DNA from: CAIVAT01 sp049317265
GTDB lineage: Bacteria; Bacteroidota; Bacteroidia; Bacteroidales; FEN-979
Assembly (NCBI GenBank): GCA_049317265.1
Contig: JBMOIP010000011.1
Coordinates: 1-64,000, forward strand
Direction: 5' to 3'
DNA: 64,000 nucleotides
The notes beneath the pieces were generated by a model that ran no database searches, had not been told where the DNA came from, and worked only from the letters and a program-made list of their open reading frames with translations. Numbering within the stretch: position 1 is the stretch's first letter; each line of letters begins with the position of its first letter. Both the position numbers and the translations under genes were made by a program. Below are positions 35,979 to 46,100 of this stretch, one piece after another.

Positions 35979-36965
35979 CTAAAATCGTATGTTGTTATAG
36001 ACAGCCTTGTTTATTTTACAAACTGCCTCTTTAACCGCCAGATGAAGATAGGCTTCATATTTGCGGTCAACCAGAATAATCCTGATCGCGGTTTTGCAAC
36101 TCTCAAAGCTCCTGTAACCCAATGGCACTTTTTCAATCACCCGGATTATATAGCTTGTACCATTCAACGCGATCTCACCGCTGTCCTCTCCTGCCAGCAG
36201 TTTCCCGGAAGCTGCTTTCGCCATTGATCTCACCATCTCTTCCTCCTCCGGGGTATAAAGGGAATCATTGAAGACCAGGACACTTTCCGATTCAACGATC
36301 TTCTTCATCTTGCCGGGACTGTCTTCAATCGCAACTTCCTTCAGCTTTGCAAGCCTGACCCTGGTATAATACCCTTTCCGGAAAAGAGTGTCTTTCTGGT
36401 TTTCATATATCTCCTTAAGCTCTTTGTCTGAAACTTTGAAGAGGGATGTAGCCAGAAATTCCTTCAGTTTATTAACCATATTGCTGAAAAGGTAGTTGTA
36501 ATAGACCTCTTCACTATATTGCACCGGTCCGTAAATAATCTTGCCCGATTGTTTTGCAGCAAGTCTGCGGCTGTTTTCAATTTTCAGCGCATTCAGAAAT
36601 CCTTTATAACTGATGTCGGAAACCAGGCCCGCTTTTTTGGCGCTGATCTGCTGTACCTTGATTTGCAACATGGTATCAAGGGTTCGTTCTTTCAGCGCCG
36701 CGGAAGGGGTTTTCCCGTCATATTCTCGGGTCCAGAACTCACTGCCATACTCAGCCCCGTATTTTGTACGAAATTCACTGATAATTAATGGCCTGAGCGC
36801 TTTTGCATGCAACAGAAATTCGGGGGTGGCGATTTCTTCTCCGTTTACTTCGGCAACAGCGGAGGTATCAGGCAAATTGAGTGTCAAAAAACCGGAAGAT
36901 GCAAGGCAGTGTGCCTGCATCAACAAGGTAAGAAGAATGCAATTAACGAAAACCCTTTCTGTCAT
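35979..36965 (-). CDS. SurA-like periplasmic foldase (peptidylprolyl isomerase family)
   Basis: A 328-residue exported protein with signal-type N-terminus (ILLTLLMQAHCLAS). A SurA/PrsA N-terminal chaperone-like region follows (VAEVNGEEIATPEFLLHA, about 37-54), with helical segments to about 200. The second half would hold a parvulin-like part but shows no clear catalytic motif, so isomerase activity is uncertain. Its ATG overlaps the stop of the upstream beta-helix gene (ATGA at 36965-36962), and the next beta-helix gene starts 9 bp downstream. The arrangement suggests a dedicated chaperone for folding or export of the two flanking beta-helix proteins. Confidence 0.7.
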   Translation of the reverse strand: MTERVFVNCILLTLLMQAHCLASSGFLTLNLPDTSAVAEVNGEEIATPEFLLHAKALRPLIISEFRTKYGAEYGSEFWTREYDGKTPSAALKERTLDTMLQIKVQQISAKKAGLVSDISYKGFLNALKIENSRRLAAKQSGKIIYGPVQYSEEVYYNYLFSNMVNKLKEFLATSLFKVSDKELKEIYENQKDTLFRKGYYTRVRLAKLKEVAIEDSPGKMKKIVESESVLVFNDSLYTPEEEEMVRSMAKAASGKLLAGEDSGEIALNGTSYIIRVIEKVPLGYRSFESCKTAIRIILVDRKYEAYLHLAVKEAVCKINKAVYNNIRF

Positions 36966-38854
36966 TGCTTTAAAATTCTGGTTGTTGCCGTCTTTTCACC
37001 GGAGTGAACCCGCAATAAATAAGCCCCTGCCGGAAGCGATGCTAAAGATAGGGAATGTTTCAAACCACTTCTAAAAGTTGCTGAAAGTACCCTTTCTCCA
37101 AAAACTCCATAAACGTCGGCGTTGATCTGCGAATTTCCGCCAAAATCATCAAGATTAAACGTGAATAACCCGGAGGTGGGATTCGGATAAACCGAAAAAC
37201 CGGCTTGACCCTGTCCCTTCGGGAACGTGCGATCCTCCCGAACAGAAACCGTATTCGGGTTGAATTCATTGGCACCGATATCTGGAGCCCCGAAATAGAG
37301 TTGATTTCCCCAGAAATCCTTTCCCCCGTTGCCCGGGATCACCTTTCCGGTATTGATACAAGATGAATTCTCCTTCAATTTGTAACCATTCAGGGTGTTG
37401 ATCCCATTGCCTCCTGTTCCGGGACCCACGAGTTTTGGGTCACCCGTAACCTTATGCAGGTCGGCAGGCTCGGTGGTAGGATGTACTCCATAAAAGCAGT
37501 TGTACTCAACGGTCCGGTTATAATCCGGATCAAAATCGTAACTCGCCGTAGGACTTTGATTATAGATCAGGTTGTTCTGAAAAGTATAGGCCCTGGTTCC
37601 GCTTCCGCCATTGTTGCGCTCTGAAATGATAATGGGCGCCAGGTCTGCATCACAATACACCGTGTTGTTGTAAATAAAAACCGAAGTTACCGGGTAGTTG
37701 ATGCAGAAAATAATGCCGGCATCGTTCTGACTTATATTATACCTGCAGATCACATTCTCGTCGGCCTGAACAGTACAGGTCCAGAACAATCCATGCGCGT
37801 TGTCATGGCTGTAATTGTATTGCCATGTGGTGTTTGGCGACCTGAGATCGGCATCGTACAGGCTGCCGTCAGCATCAGGCGAATGGTTGCCATAACCTTC
37901 ATTATATTGAAAAACAGTGCCGGTGCAGGCAGCGGAAAAAATGGTATTCCCGCTGATTCCGTTGGCAGTATTATAGCACAGGTTGTTCTCAACCACTCCA
38001 CCCTCGAACAGCCGGATGATCATCGCATTCTTGGAGATGGCCGAAATCGTGTTATTCCGGATCACCGCATTGGTGATTTTTATAGCGTTCCATTCCGCAG
38101 AGTAAGGATCAAACCCATCTCCGGCGACGCATTCGGTGATGATTCCCTGGTTGTCGCAGGAGGTGATCACGCAATTTTCCACCAGGATGTCATTGAAATG
38201 GGTATCCTTGCCCGAAGCGTCCACAATGCCAAAACCGATGCCCCCTGTCCTTTTTTCGGGACGGCCCTGCCCTACCAAACCCTTGATATTATGGATATTC
38301 AGGTTTCGCAGATAGATATGACTGGCTGTTCCGAAGTTTTTGGCTTCAATTCTCACCCCGCGACGGTCAGCGCCCGATGAAGCATTGTTGGTGATCTCCA
38401 GGTTGCTGATCTCCCAGTATTGCTGATTATAGAGATAAACCACCCCTGTCCCGGTCATTCCATTGCCATCAATCAGTGGTTTGTTTCCTTCTCCATACAT
38501 GTCTATGACAATCGGGTTTCCATTCGATCCTGAGCCTTTGGGGTAGAGTTTGCCAGTCCAGGCCTCCCCGGCCTTGAAAAGAATCCTGTCACCCCCCGAA
38601 AAAGTAGTTCCGCTAACTTTGGTAAGGGTTTTCCAGGCTGAGGAAGGTGACAATCCGTTGTTCCCATCATTACCTCCTGTGGCATCCACATAATAAGAAG
38701 TTGTTCCTCCTTTTGTTCCTGCTGTTACAGAAGGCGCCAAGGATCCACAACCGGCAACCGGTCCAAAAACCTGGGATTTACCCTCGGTTATTGCAAATGA
38801 TAATGTCGAAATACAGGCTATCAATAAAAATACATTTCTCACCATGGATCCCAA
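36962..38854 (-). CDS. T9SS-sorted right-handed beta-helix protein (putative polysaccharide lyase)
   Basis: A 630-residue secreted protein. The signal peptide (about 1-27) leads almost directly into the beta-helix (YYVDATGGNDGNNG, about 54) and repeated turns such as NNTISAISKNAMIIR, YNEGYGNHSPD and YNISQNDAGIIF, which end at PDIGANEF (about 540). A T9SS type A domain follows (VYPNPTSGLFTFNL, PAGAYLLRVHSGEK). The helix is a close paralogue of that at 33096. The absence of the extra carbohydrate-binding and Fn3 domains sets it apart. It is translationally coupled to the SurA-like gene. It probably cleaves or binds a uronate-rich polysaccharide at the cell surface, but catalytic residues could not be assigned. 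Confidence 0.8.
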   Translation of the reverse strand: MGSMVRNVFLLIACISTLSFAITEGKSQVFGPVAGCGSLAPSVTAGTKGGTTSYYVDATGGNDGNNGLSPSSAWKTLTKVSGTTFSGGDRILFKAGEAWTGKLYPKGSGSNGNPIVIDMYGEGNKPLIDGNGMTGTGVVYLYNQQYWEISNLEITNNASSGADRRGVRIEAKNFGTASHIYLRNLNIHNIKGLVGQGRPEKRTGGIGFGIVDASGKDTHFNDILVENCVITSCDNQGIITECVAGDGFDPYSAEWNAIKITNAVIRNNTISAISKNAMIIRLFEGGVVENNLCYNTANGISGNTIFSAACTGTVFQYNEGYGNHSPDADGSLYDADLRSPNTTWQYNYSHDNAHGLFWTCTVQADENVICRYNISQNDAGIIFCINYPVTSVFIYNNTVYCDADLAPIIISERNNGGSGTRAYTFQNNLIYNQSPTASYDFDPDYNRTVEYNCFYGVHPTTEPADLHKVTGDPKLVGPGTGGNGINTLNGYKLKENSSCINTGKVIPGNGGKDFWGNQLYFGAPDIGANEFNPNTVSVREDRTFPKGQGQAGFSVYPNPTSGLFTFNLDDFGGNSQINADVYGVFGERVLSATFRSGLKHSLSLASLPAGAYLLRVHSGEKTATTRILKQ

Positions 38855-38910
38855 AAATTGAATCTGTTCGATAACTCCTTTTTCTATTGCAGAAAGGACG
38901 ACCAGAATGT

Positions 38911-41900
38911 TTATTGTTTGATGATCTTGATTGTTTCGACCTTTTCTCCCGCAACAATCCTGACAATATAAATTCCTGCAGGATATCCTGCCAGTGAAAA
39001 AACATGACTGCTTTCTCCTGTCAGATCAGCTGAAAATACTTTTTGTCCCTGCATTCCATAACCCACGGTATAAACCCTGCAATCCGGAGGCGCATTTGTT
39101 ACTCCAATGGTAAAACTACCTGTCGTTGGATTTGGGTAGAGTTTCACCAAGGACAGATCAGATATCACAGGTAATTCCGGATTATTTTCAGTGCTCATCA
39201 CCATATTTGCTGACTTCATTCCACACCATGAGCCATTTGTGGTGATATATCCTTTCATATATCCCCCTGGCAAAACCCTGGTACCGGGGAGGTAAACGAT
39301 GTTCAAACCGGCAATCATGGTAACCTGGCCTCCGTTTTCAACAACAAATTCGCTGGGTGTGCCGGCAACCGTTATCGTATTGACAGCATTGTAGCATATT
39401 GTTTGAGTGATGTCGCCAGCCAGGTTAAGATTTGCCGGCACAGCAGGAGCCGCTGTAGTTACTGCGACCCTGGTCGGAATGGGCTGGAGTTTAAATGCTG
39501 CATTTTCCGCCGTGAAATAGAGATCATAGGAAGTAGATCCGGTAAGTCCCGTGACAGAAGTTGAGTATTCAGTTTTTCCGGAGGCACATGTGATGGAACC
39601 TTTCAGATTGGCGGCAAGGGTAACCCCGGCCGCATTTTTCCCAGCCTTTACCTGTGCAGAGGTGGGTGCCGCAGCGCCTGCAGGCAGCACAACGTACCAG
39701 GAGGTACCGGGCACATTTAAATCAACCTTTGCTGTGAAGCCAGTGGATGTGATGTTATCGGCTTTTGGCCAGCCGGCTGATCCGGAATATCCTGAGAATC
39801 CTGTGGCATTGTAAGTACTTACCCGGTAAGTATAGGAGGTTGCAAGGGCGTTTACTTTACTCCACTCCTGTGCGAAAAAGGAGGCAACCCAGGCAGATAT
39901 TTCCGTTTCATGACCAAGGCAACTATGGGTGGCACCCGGGATGATATGAAGTTCACTCGTTACACCCGTTGAGGTGAGGGTATCGTCGAGGTCGATGCTG
40001 TTTTGAGGCAAAATGGTCACGTCGGCACTGCCATGGACCAGGATGGTTGGAATATCAGTCGGCTGAAGATACGGATACACCCAGCCCCTCATTTCCGGTT
40101 CAAGACCACCCCACAGTGTTGCATTTGCAATGATGCCGGTTTTATTCCAAGGAGTTGTGAGATACTGATTTTCAGGTGGATATTGTGCTGTTGGGTCGGG
40201 TCCGTTGAACTGGCAAACGGTTTGGGTTGTCCTGCCTCCGGCCGAACCACCCGCAACAAAGATAAGGTTTGGATCGATCCTATAGGTCGCTGCATTGGCC
40301 TTCACCCAGCTGATTGCCGCATTGGCATCACGGGCAGCATCCTGCAGTGCAGGGAACTCCGATGCCTGGGTAGGCATGGCTGATGCATCACGCAGACGAT
40401 AATCGATTGACATGCAAACATATCCACGCTTTGCAAACCTTGTGCTATAATCTACGATGTAACCCTGCGTACGATAGGAGTCGGTTCTGAAACCGCCTCC
40501 ATGGATCCATATGATCATCGGCCGGGCAAGCGTTGTGTCGCCGGTTGGTTCATAAACATCCAGGTATAACGAGGTAGGCACTCCCTGGTAGTTCACCACA
40601 TCGGCAAACTTCACGGTGGAGGTTACGGTTACGGCCCCAAAACGGTCGGCCGGTATGAAGGTATTGGGATCTAACCCGGGAATGTTGTTGGTACGGCCTG
40701 TGACATTGGCTGCGGTATTGGCTACTACGGCAAACAATCCACCGGCAGGCTTCCGTTCTACCCTGAATCCCGTTTCATTGGCATTGTTATCAGCCCAGTT
40801 CAAGGTTACATGGGCTCCTGGTATTTGCACAGCCGTAAGGTTTGATGGGGCAGAGAGCGAATCGGAGAGGCTGACGGTATAAGTGTTGGTATTCACACCG
40901 TTTTGCGCCGTTACAAGCACCGAGGCGACTCCGGGTAATCCCGGGGCATTTGTTACGATGGCTGTTGCTCCCGGCTGTTTTGTGGTTACGGTTACCGGTG
41001 GGACTACCACTGTACCGGGTGCCAATATAAGGTTATAGTTATAAATGTTGGAAGCAAATCCCGGAACAGTTGTTCCCCCGACTTTCAGATCGCTCAGACT
41101 TGCATCGGCCATCGGATTCATGGTAAGGCTTATGTCGTCAATATAAAACAATCCTGTTGCTGTTGTACCTGTAATGGCAGATCCACGGAGCCGAATCTTC
41201 AGGGAAGGGCTGTTGTCGTTTACAGCCACTGTTACCTGGTGCCAGATGGCGGTGCTTCCGGTCATCGGCATGGGATCGGTACTGATGGTCGTCCAGTCAG
41301 TTCCTCCATTGATTGATTTTTCAATGTAGAGATGCAGCTGGCTGGCCAGGTTGTTATCGAGTACTCTCACATAAAATACCAGGATGCCCGCTGTGTTGCA
41401 GGTAGGTGTTTCAAGTACTCCCCCATCGGTCGGAGCCGTCCATTTGAACTTCGGGCATGACAATCCGGGTGCATATAGTCCAACACCGTTAGATGATGAA
41501 GTGCTGATGTTGCCGGTATACGACCAGTTTGCCGGTGGAAAAGTCGCAAATCCCTCTTTGAAATGGTACGCCTGCCCGGTTGAAATGCTAAAAAGCACCG
41601 AGTAAGTTTTAGTCGTAACCCCGTCCTGGGCAGTGACAACCACTGTCCCGGTCCGCTGACCCGTCGTACCCGTCAGATTCGATGGCGGTGTAATCACCAT
41701 GGTTGCACTGGCAGAGGTGGTAATAGCCGCCATTGTCAATGAGGTAACTTCCACAGGCAATTCCATCGTATAATTGATTGTAGCCGGGGCAAATCCGGTT
41801 ACGAGGATGCTCTGGCTGCCGCCTGCCTGTAACCACTTCAGGGTGCTCAATGTTGCATCGCTGCTTGGAGTGGCAATGGTAAACAATACAGTATAAGTGA

Positions 41901-43020
41901 GTTGTGTAATGCCATCCTGGGCGGTCACCAATAAAATGGTACTGCCAGGAAGTGATGAAGCTGGTGTGATTGCAACGGTTGCAAGTCCGAAGGTTGGGGT
42001 GGCAGTTACGGATGGAACTGTCATTGTTCCGTAAGGCAGTTCAACATTGTAAGTTAAGGTGCCGGAGCTAAACCCAGCCACGGTAACCCCGTTAACCGCT
42101 ATGTCGCTCAGGGTGGCATCGCTGTTGATGGTATTTGCCATGGTCGTGAAAGTGGCGCTCTGTGTTCCGGATTCATTTCCAAGACCATCTTCCACCGGGC
42201 CAACTGATAGGTAATACAACTGAGTATAGGCAAGTGAAGCTGAAGGGACTACCGTGATGATCGTTTTTGCATCGTTGATGGTTGCATTGAACGGAACATT
42301 GCTGCCAGAGGCGTTGGTTGTTTTAAACGAGACAAGCGTTGGCAGGTCGGCATTCGTAACTGTTGCCCCATTGATCATTTGTACCGGCTCGTTGAAGGTT
42401 ATGGTGGGGTTGACATTGACTAAAACTCCGGTCGATCCGTCTGCAGGTAAAAAGGTTGCAGCCGGTCCCGATGTTTCCGGAGTGCCTGTAAGAATAGCAT
42501 TGTCCAGTCTCAGGTTCTGTCCCGTGGAGGTTGGGGCGTTGGTTTTGTATATCTGTATCAATACGTTGGGGGCGTTCTCGCAGGAAGCTGGAAATACAGG
42601 GGTGGTGCGTGTTGTATTCGTTAACGGCGGTACATAATCAGCCACGAGGGTGGTCCAGTTAGTCCCGTCGGGACTGACGCGAACCAGGAAATTCCCCATC
42701 AGGACATTAGAGCCACGCTCGCAGTAGGAAAAAGCAATATTGGCATACCCTGTCGTGTTAACCGTGAACTGGTAATAATCACCTATTGACCAATAGGAGC
42801 CCTGGTACATTTTAGCCCCTTCACATGGTGTTGTGGTGTTGAAATTCAACCCTCCCACGCCTTGGGATACAAACGACGGGGTGCCGACAGCATTTTCCAG
42901 GGATGGAGTTAATACATCCTCAAAGGTAAACTGAAAAATGGTTGTCTGCCCGATGCCCTGAATGGAAATCAAGAATATGGTAATGAGTAGTAAGCTCATC
43001 CTGCTAAAAATATTTGCCAT
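38911..43020 (-). CDS. Giant T9SS-sorted esterase with hydrolase domain inside an Fn3 domain
   Basis: A 1369-residue secreted enzyme. Order: signal peptide (1-25), jelly roll (about 27-180), Ig-like domain (about 184-295), cadherin-like units (about 299-382 and 386-480), a second jelly roll (484-634) and a further cadherin-like unit (638-718). The first part of an Fn3 domain (723-787) follows. An alpha/beta-hydrolase esterase occupies about 788-1055, and strands that appear to complete the Fn3 lie at 1060-1080. After these come another beta domain, a two-Cys module (1201-1267) and a T9SS domain (YPNPTTGSF, from about 1290). The esterase has HGGG (840-843), GGSAGG with Ser926, Asp1000 and His1032, the set of feruloyl/acetyl-esterase-like enzymes. 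It probably removes acetyl or aryl esters from the target polysaccharide. Confidence 0.85.
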   Translation of the reverse strand: MANIFSRMSLLLITIFLISIQGIGQTTIFQFTFEDVLTPSLENAVGTPSFVSQGVGGLNFNTTTPCEGAKMYQGSYWSIGDYYQFTVNTTGYANIAFSYCERGSNVLMGNFLVRVSPDGTNWTTLVADYVPPLTNTTRTTPVFPASCENAPNVLIQIYKTNAPTSTGQNLRLDNAILTGTPETSGPAATFLPADGSTGVLVNVNPTITFNEPVQMINGATVTNADLPTLVSFKTTNASGSNVPFNATINDAKTIITVVPSASLAYTQLYYLSVGPVEDGLGNESGTQSATFTTMANTINSDATLSDIAVNGVTVAGFSSGTLTYNVELPYGTMTVPSVTATPTFGLATVAITPASSLPGSTILLVTAQDGITQLTYTVLFTIATPSSDATLSTLKWLQAGGSQSILVTGFAPATINYTMELPVEVTSLTMAAITTSASATMVITPPSNLTGTTGQRTGTVVVTAQDGVTTKTYSVLFSISTGQAYHFKEGFATFPPANWSYTGNISTSSSNGVGLYAPGLSCPKFKWTAPTDGGVLETPTCNTAGILVFYVRVLDNNLASQLHLYIEKSINGGTDWTTISTDPMPMTGSTAIWHQVTVAVNDNSPSLKIRLRGSAITGTTATGLFYIDDISLTMNPMADASLSDLKVGGTTVPGFASNIYNYNLILAPGTVVVPPVTVTTKQPGATAIVTNAPGLPGVASVLVTAQNGVNTNTYTVSLSDSLSAPSNLTAVQIPGAHVTLNWADNNANETGFRVERKPAGGLFAVVANTAANVTGRTNNIPGLDPNTFIPADRFGAVTVTSTVKFADVVNYQGVPTSLYLDVYEPTGDTTLARPMIIWIHGGGFRTDSYRTQGYIVDYSTRFAKRGYVCMSIDYRLRDASAMPTQASEFPALQDAARDANAAISWVKANAATYRIDPNLIFVAGGSAGGRTTQTVCQFNGPDPTAQYPPENQYLTTPWNKTGIIANATLWGGLEPEMRGWVYPYLQPTDIPTILVHGSADVTILPQNSIDLDDTLTSTGVTSELHIIPGATHSCLGHETEISAWVASFFAQEWSKVNALATSYTYRVSTYNATGFSGYSGSAGWPKADNITSTGFTAKVDLNVPGTSWYVVLPAGAAAPTSAQVKAGKNAAGVTLAANLKGSITCASGKTEYSTSVTGLTGSTSYDLYFTAENAAFKLQPIPTRVAVTTAAPAVPANLNLAGDITQTICYNAVNTITVAGTPSEFVVENGGQVTMIAGLNIVYLPGTRVLPGGYMKGYITTNGSWCGMKSANMVMSTENNPELPVISDLSLVKLYPNPTTGSFTIGVTNAPPDCRVYTVGYGMQGQKVFSADLTGESSHVFSLAGYPAGIYIVRIVAGEKVETIKIIKQ

Positions 43021-43156
43021 AATCGTAAAATTTAAAGTTACCCCGGTTTTCGGGAATTAATTTCCCGCTAAATTACCGCATGCAAGGGCAAATGAAGTTT
43101 CAGAATTGTTCAATTCCGTTCTTTGATTGTTCAAAGGCATTCAAGGTGGACTATAA

Positions 43157-46100
43157 TCAGCTCCTCTGTCTGTATTCTGACGGGGTTTTTCCAAACTGCT
43201 TTCTGAAGGAGGTACTGAAATGTTTGGTATTGGGGAATCCTGACTGATAAGCGATTTCCGAGATGGTAAGGGTGGTCTCCACCAGCATGCGGGAGGCTTT
43301 TCGCAGCTTCACCATCCTGATAAAATCCTGGATCGAATTGCCGGTGAGGGCTTTCAGCTTTCGGTACAGTGCCGACCTGCTCATGGCAATTTCACGGCAG
43401 AGATCACTGATGTCGATGGTTTCCTCCTCAGCAGAAGCTTCAATCATGGTAATCAGCTTATTAAGGAATTTTTCATCCATTTTATTGCTGACCACTTCCG
43501 ACGGAACAAACTCCTCCTTACCATAGAATTTATTCCTCAGAACCTTCCTTGAGTTGACCAGGTTCCGCAGGGTAGCCTGTAAAAGATCAGGGTTGTATGG
43601 CTTGGCGATATAGGCATCTGCCCCGGTTCTTATTCCCTGGATCTGGCTGTCGTCATCGCTTTTTGCAGTCAGCATGATCACCGGAATATGACAGGTGAGC
43701 AACTCCTGTTTGATGTTTTGGCAAAACTCTATGCCGTCCATTCCGGGCATCAGGATATCGGAAATGATGACATCGGGCACATACTTCCTCGCCTTTTCCA
43801 GTCCTTCTATTCCGTTTGCGGCAATGATTACCTGGTATTCATTTTGAAACTTATCAGCTATCACATTGCAGATCATTGGATTATCATCAACAACCAGTAG
43901 TATCGGGTTGTTTACATCCTCCTGCTGAACCACCACTGTCCGTGGAACGTCATCATGAATGGCCTCCGATAATCCGTGATAATCCATCTTCAGCTGAAAA
44001 TTCAACTCCTCCCTGATCTCATCATCAGTGAGGTGGTCTTTCCCTATTGGAAGCCGAATGATAAACGATGAACCTGCACCCTGCTCACTTTGCACTGAAA
44101 TCTCCCCATGATGCAACTCCACGAGTTTTTTGCTGTAAGCAAGCCCGATCCCGGATCCTTCGGCATTCTGGGTTTTGTTGATATCCTTTGATTCCTGGTA
44201 AAACCTGTTGAAAAGGTTTTTAAGGTCCTCCTGCGACATCCCCTGCCCGGTATCTTTTACAGTGATTTCCAAAAAGTTACCATTTCCTCCATGTTGCCTT
44301 GTGCTGACCGACTCCGCCACCGCCAGGTTGATTTCAATCTTTCCGCCAGGGTAGACAAACTTAAACGCATTGGAGAGCAGGTTATACATGATCTTTTCCA
44401 CTTTCTCAGCATCAAACCATATTTCGGGGATATTCCCATGAGTATTCAGCTCGAACTGGATATTTTTCATCCTGGCAAATTCCGAAAAACTCTCCTGGAT
44501 TCCCGCCAGGAAGAGGAGGATATTTCCCTTTGTTGTCTTTAATTTCATCAGGCCGTTCTCCGCTTTGCGAAATTCAAGGAGCTGGTTGATGAGAATCAGC
44601 AGTCTTTGGGCGTTTTTTTCAATGTTGACCAGTGTCTCAGAGGATTTAAAATTCCCGCTTGATTTCAGGTTATCAAGATATCCCAGGATTAAGGTGAGCG
44701 GGGTCTTGAATTCATGCGAAATGTTGGTAAAAAACCCAAGTTTCATCTGGTTGAGTTCCTCCAGCTGCTCCTTTTCCTTTCTTTCCAGGATCAGCTGGTT
44801 TTTCACCCTGATCCAGGAGATGTTGTACCTCATAAAGAGGAAGAGTATCCCAAGAATTATAAGTGCATACAGGCAAAATGCCCACCAGGTCTTCCATAAA
44901 GGAGGCAGGATCCTGATCTGAATGCTGGCGGGAGTCCCATTCTGAACCCCGTCGTTGTTCCTGGCTCTCACCATAAATGTGTATAACCCCGGAGGCAGGT
45001 TCGAGAAACTGGCTGAACGGTTTTCACGAAACTCGGTCCATTCCTGTGTAAGCCCTTTCATCATATAAGAGTATTGGTATTTACCCTTGTTGATGAACCC
45101 CAGTGCAGCAAAATCAAGCTCAAATGTGGTTTCATATCCCATCGAGATCCTTTTCTCCAGGAAAAGCTGCTGATCGAGAGGACTTTGGTCATCACCTACC
45201 CTGACCAGTTTGTTTGAAATATAGAGATCCGTCAGGATGACTTTTGGCGGTGAAAAATCGGTGATCAGGTTCCCCGGAGAGATGACATTATAACCGTTGA
45301 TTCCGCCAAAATAGAGATTTCCATCCCTGCATTTCAAGGCTGAATTCTGATTGAATTCATTCGCTTGTAACCCGTCGGCACTGGTATATATCCTCATTTT
45401 CCTGGTAGCCTGGTCAAACCTTACCAGCCCCTTGTTGGTGGCAAGCCAGAAAATCCCCTGGTCGTCCTGCAAAACTGAATTCACCACATTGTCGGGCAAC
45501 CCGTCTGAAGTGGTCACAAAAGAAAAACGCTCTGTTCCGGGGTCAAAAACAGAAACGCCGCCGCCCTCCGTACCAATCCACAACTTGCCGTCCATTGCCA
45601 GGAAAATTGACAGTATCCGGTTGTTTGACAGGGAGTTTGGATTTGCGTTGGAATGACTGTATACCTTTATTTCGCCGGTTTCATGGTTAAGCCTGTTTAC
45701 TCCCAGGTTCGTTCCTGCCCAAATGTTTCCCGATTTATCCTTACACAATACCTTGACCGTATTGTTCGACAACCGGGAATTCATGACCATGAACCTCCTC
45801 ATTTTATTTGTATTCCGGTCAAGCAGATAGATTCCTCCCAGGCTGGCAATGCAAAGTTTGTTGCCGGGTGTTTCGATAATGCTATATATATTTGCTTTGT
45901 CCAGCGATCCTGTTGGATCATCGGGGTGACGGAATTTTGTAAAGGTGTTCCTGCGTTTATCCAGGATACTGATTCCACCGCCAAAGGTGCCTATCCATAG
46001 TTTTCCGTCGTGATCTTCATAGATGGACAAGACCGAGTTGGAAGCCAGTGAACTTGCACTCTTCTTATCTGCCGTATAAATCCTGAATTTCTCAGTTGCC

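Noticed and set aside
43051..43067. Inverted repeat CGGGAA/TTCCCG between the regulator and the esterase gene
   Set aside because: Only six base pairs with no T-run; it could be an operator, but nothing more supports it.
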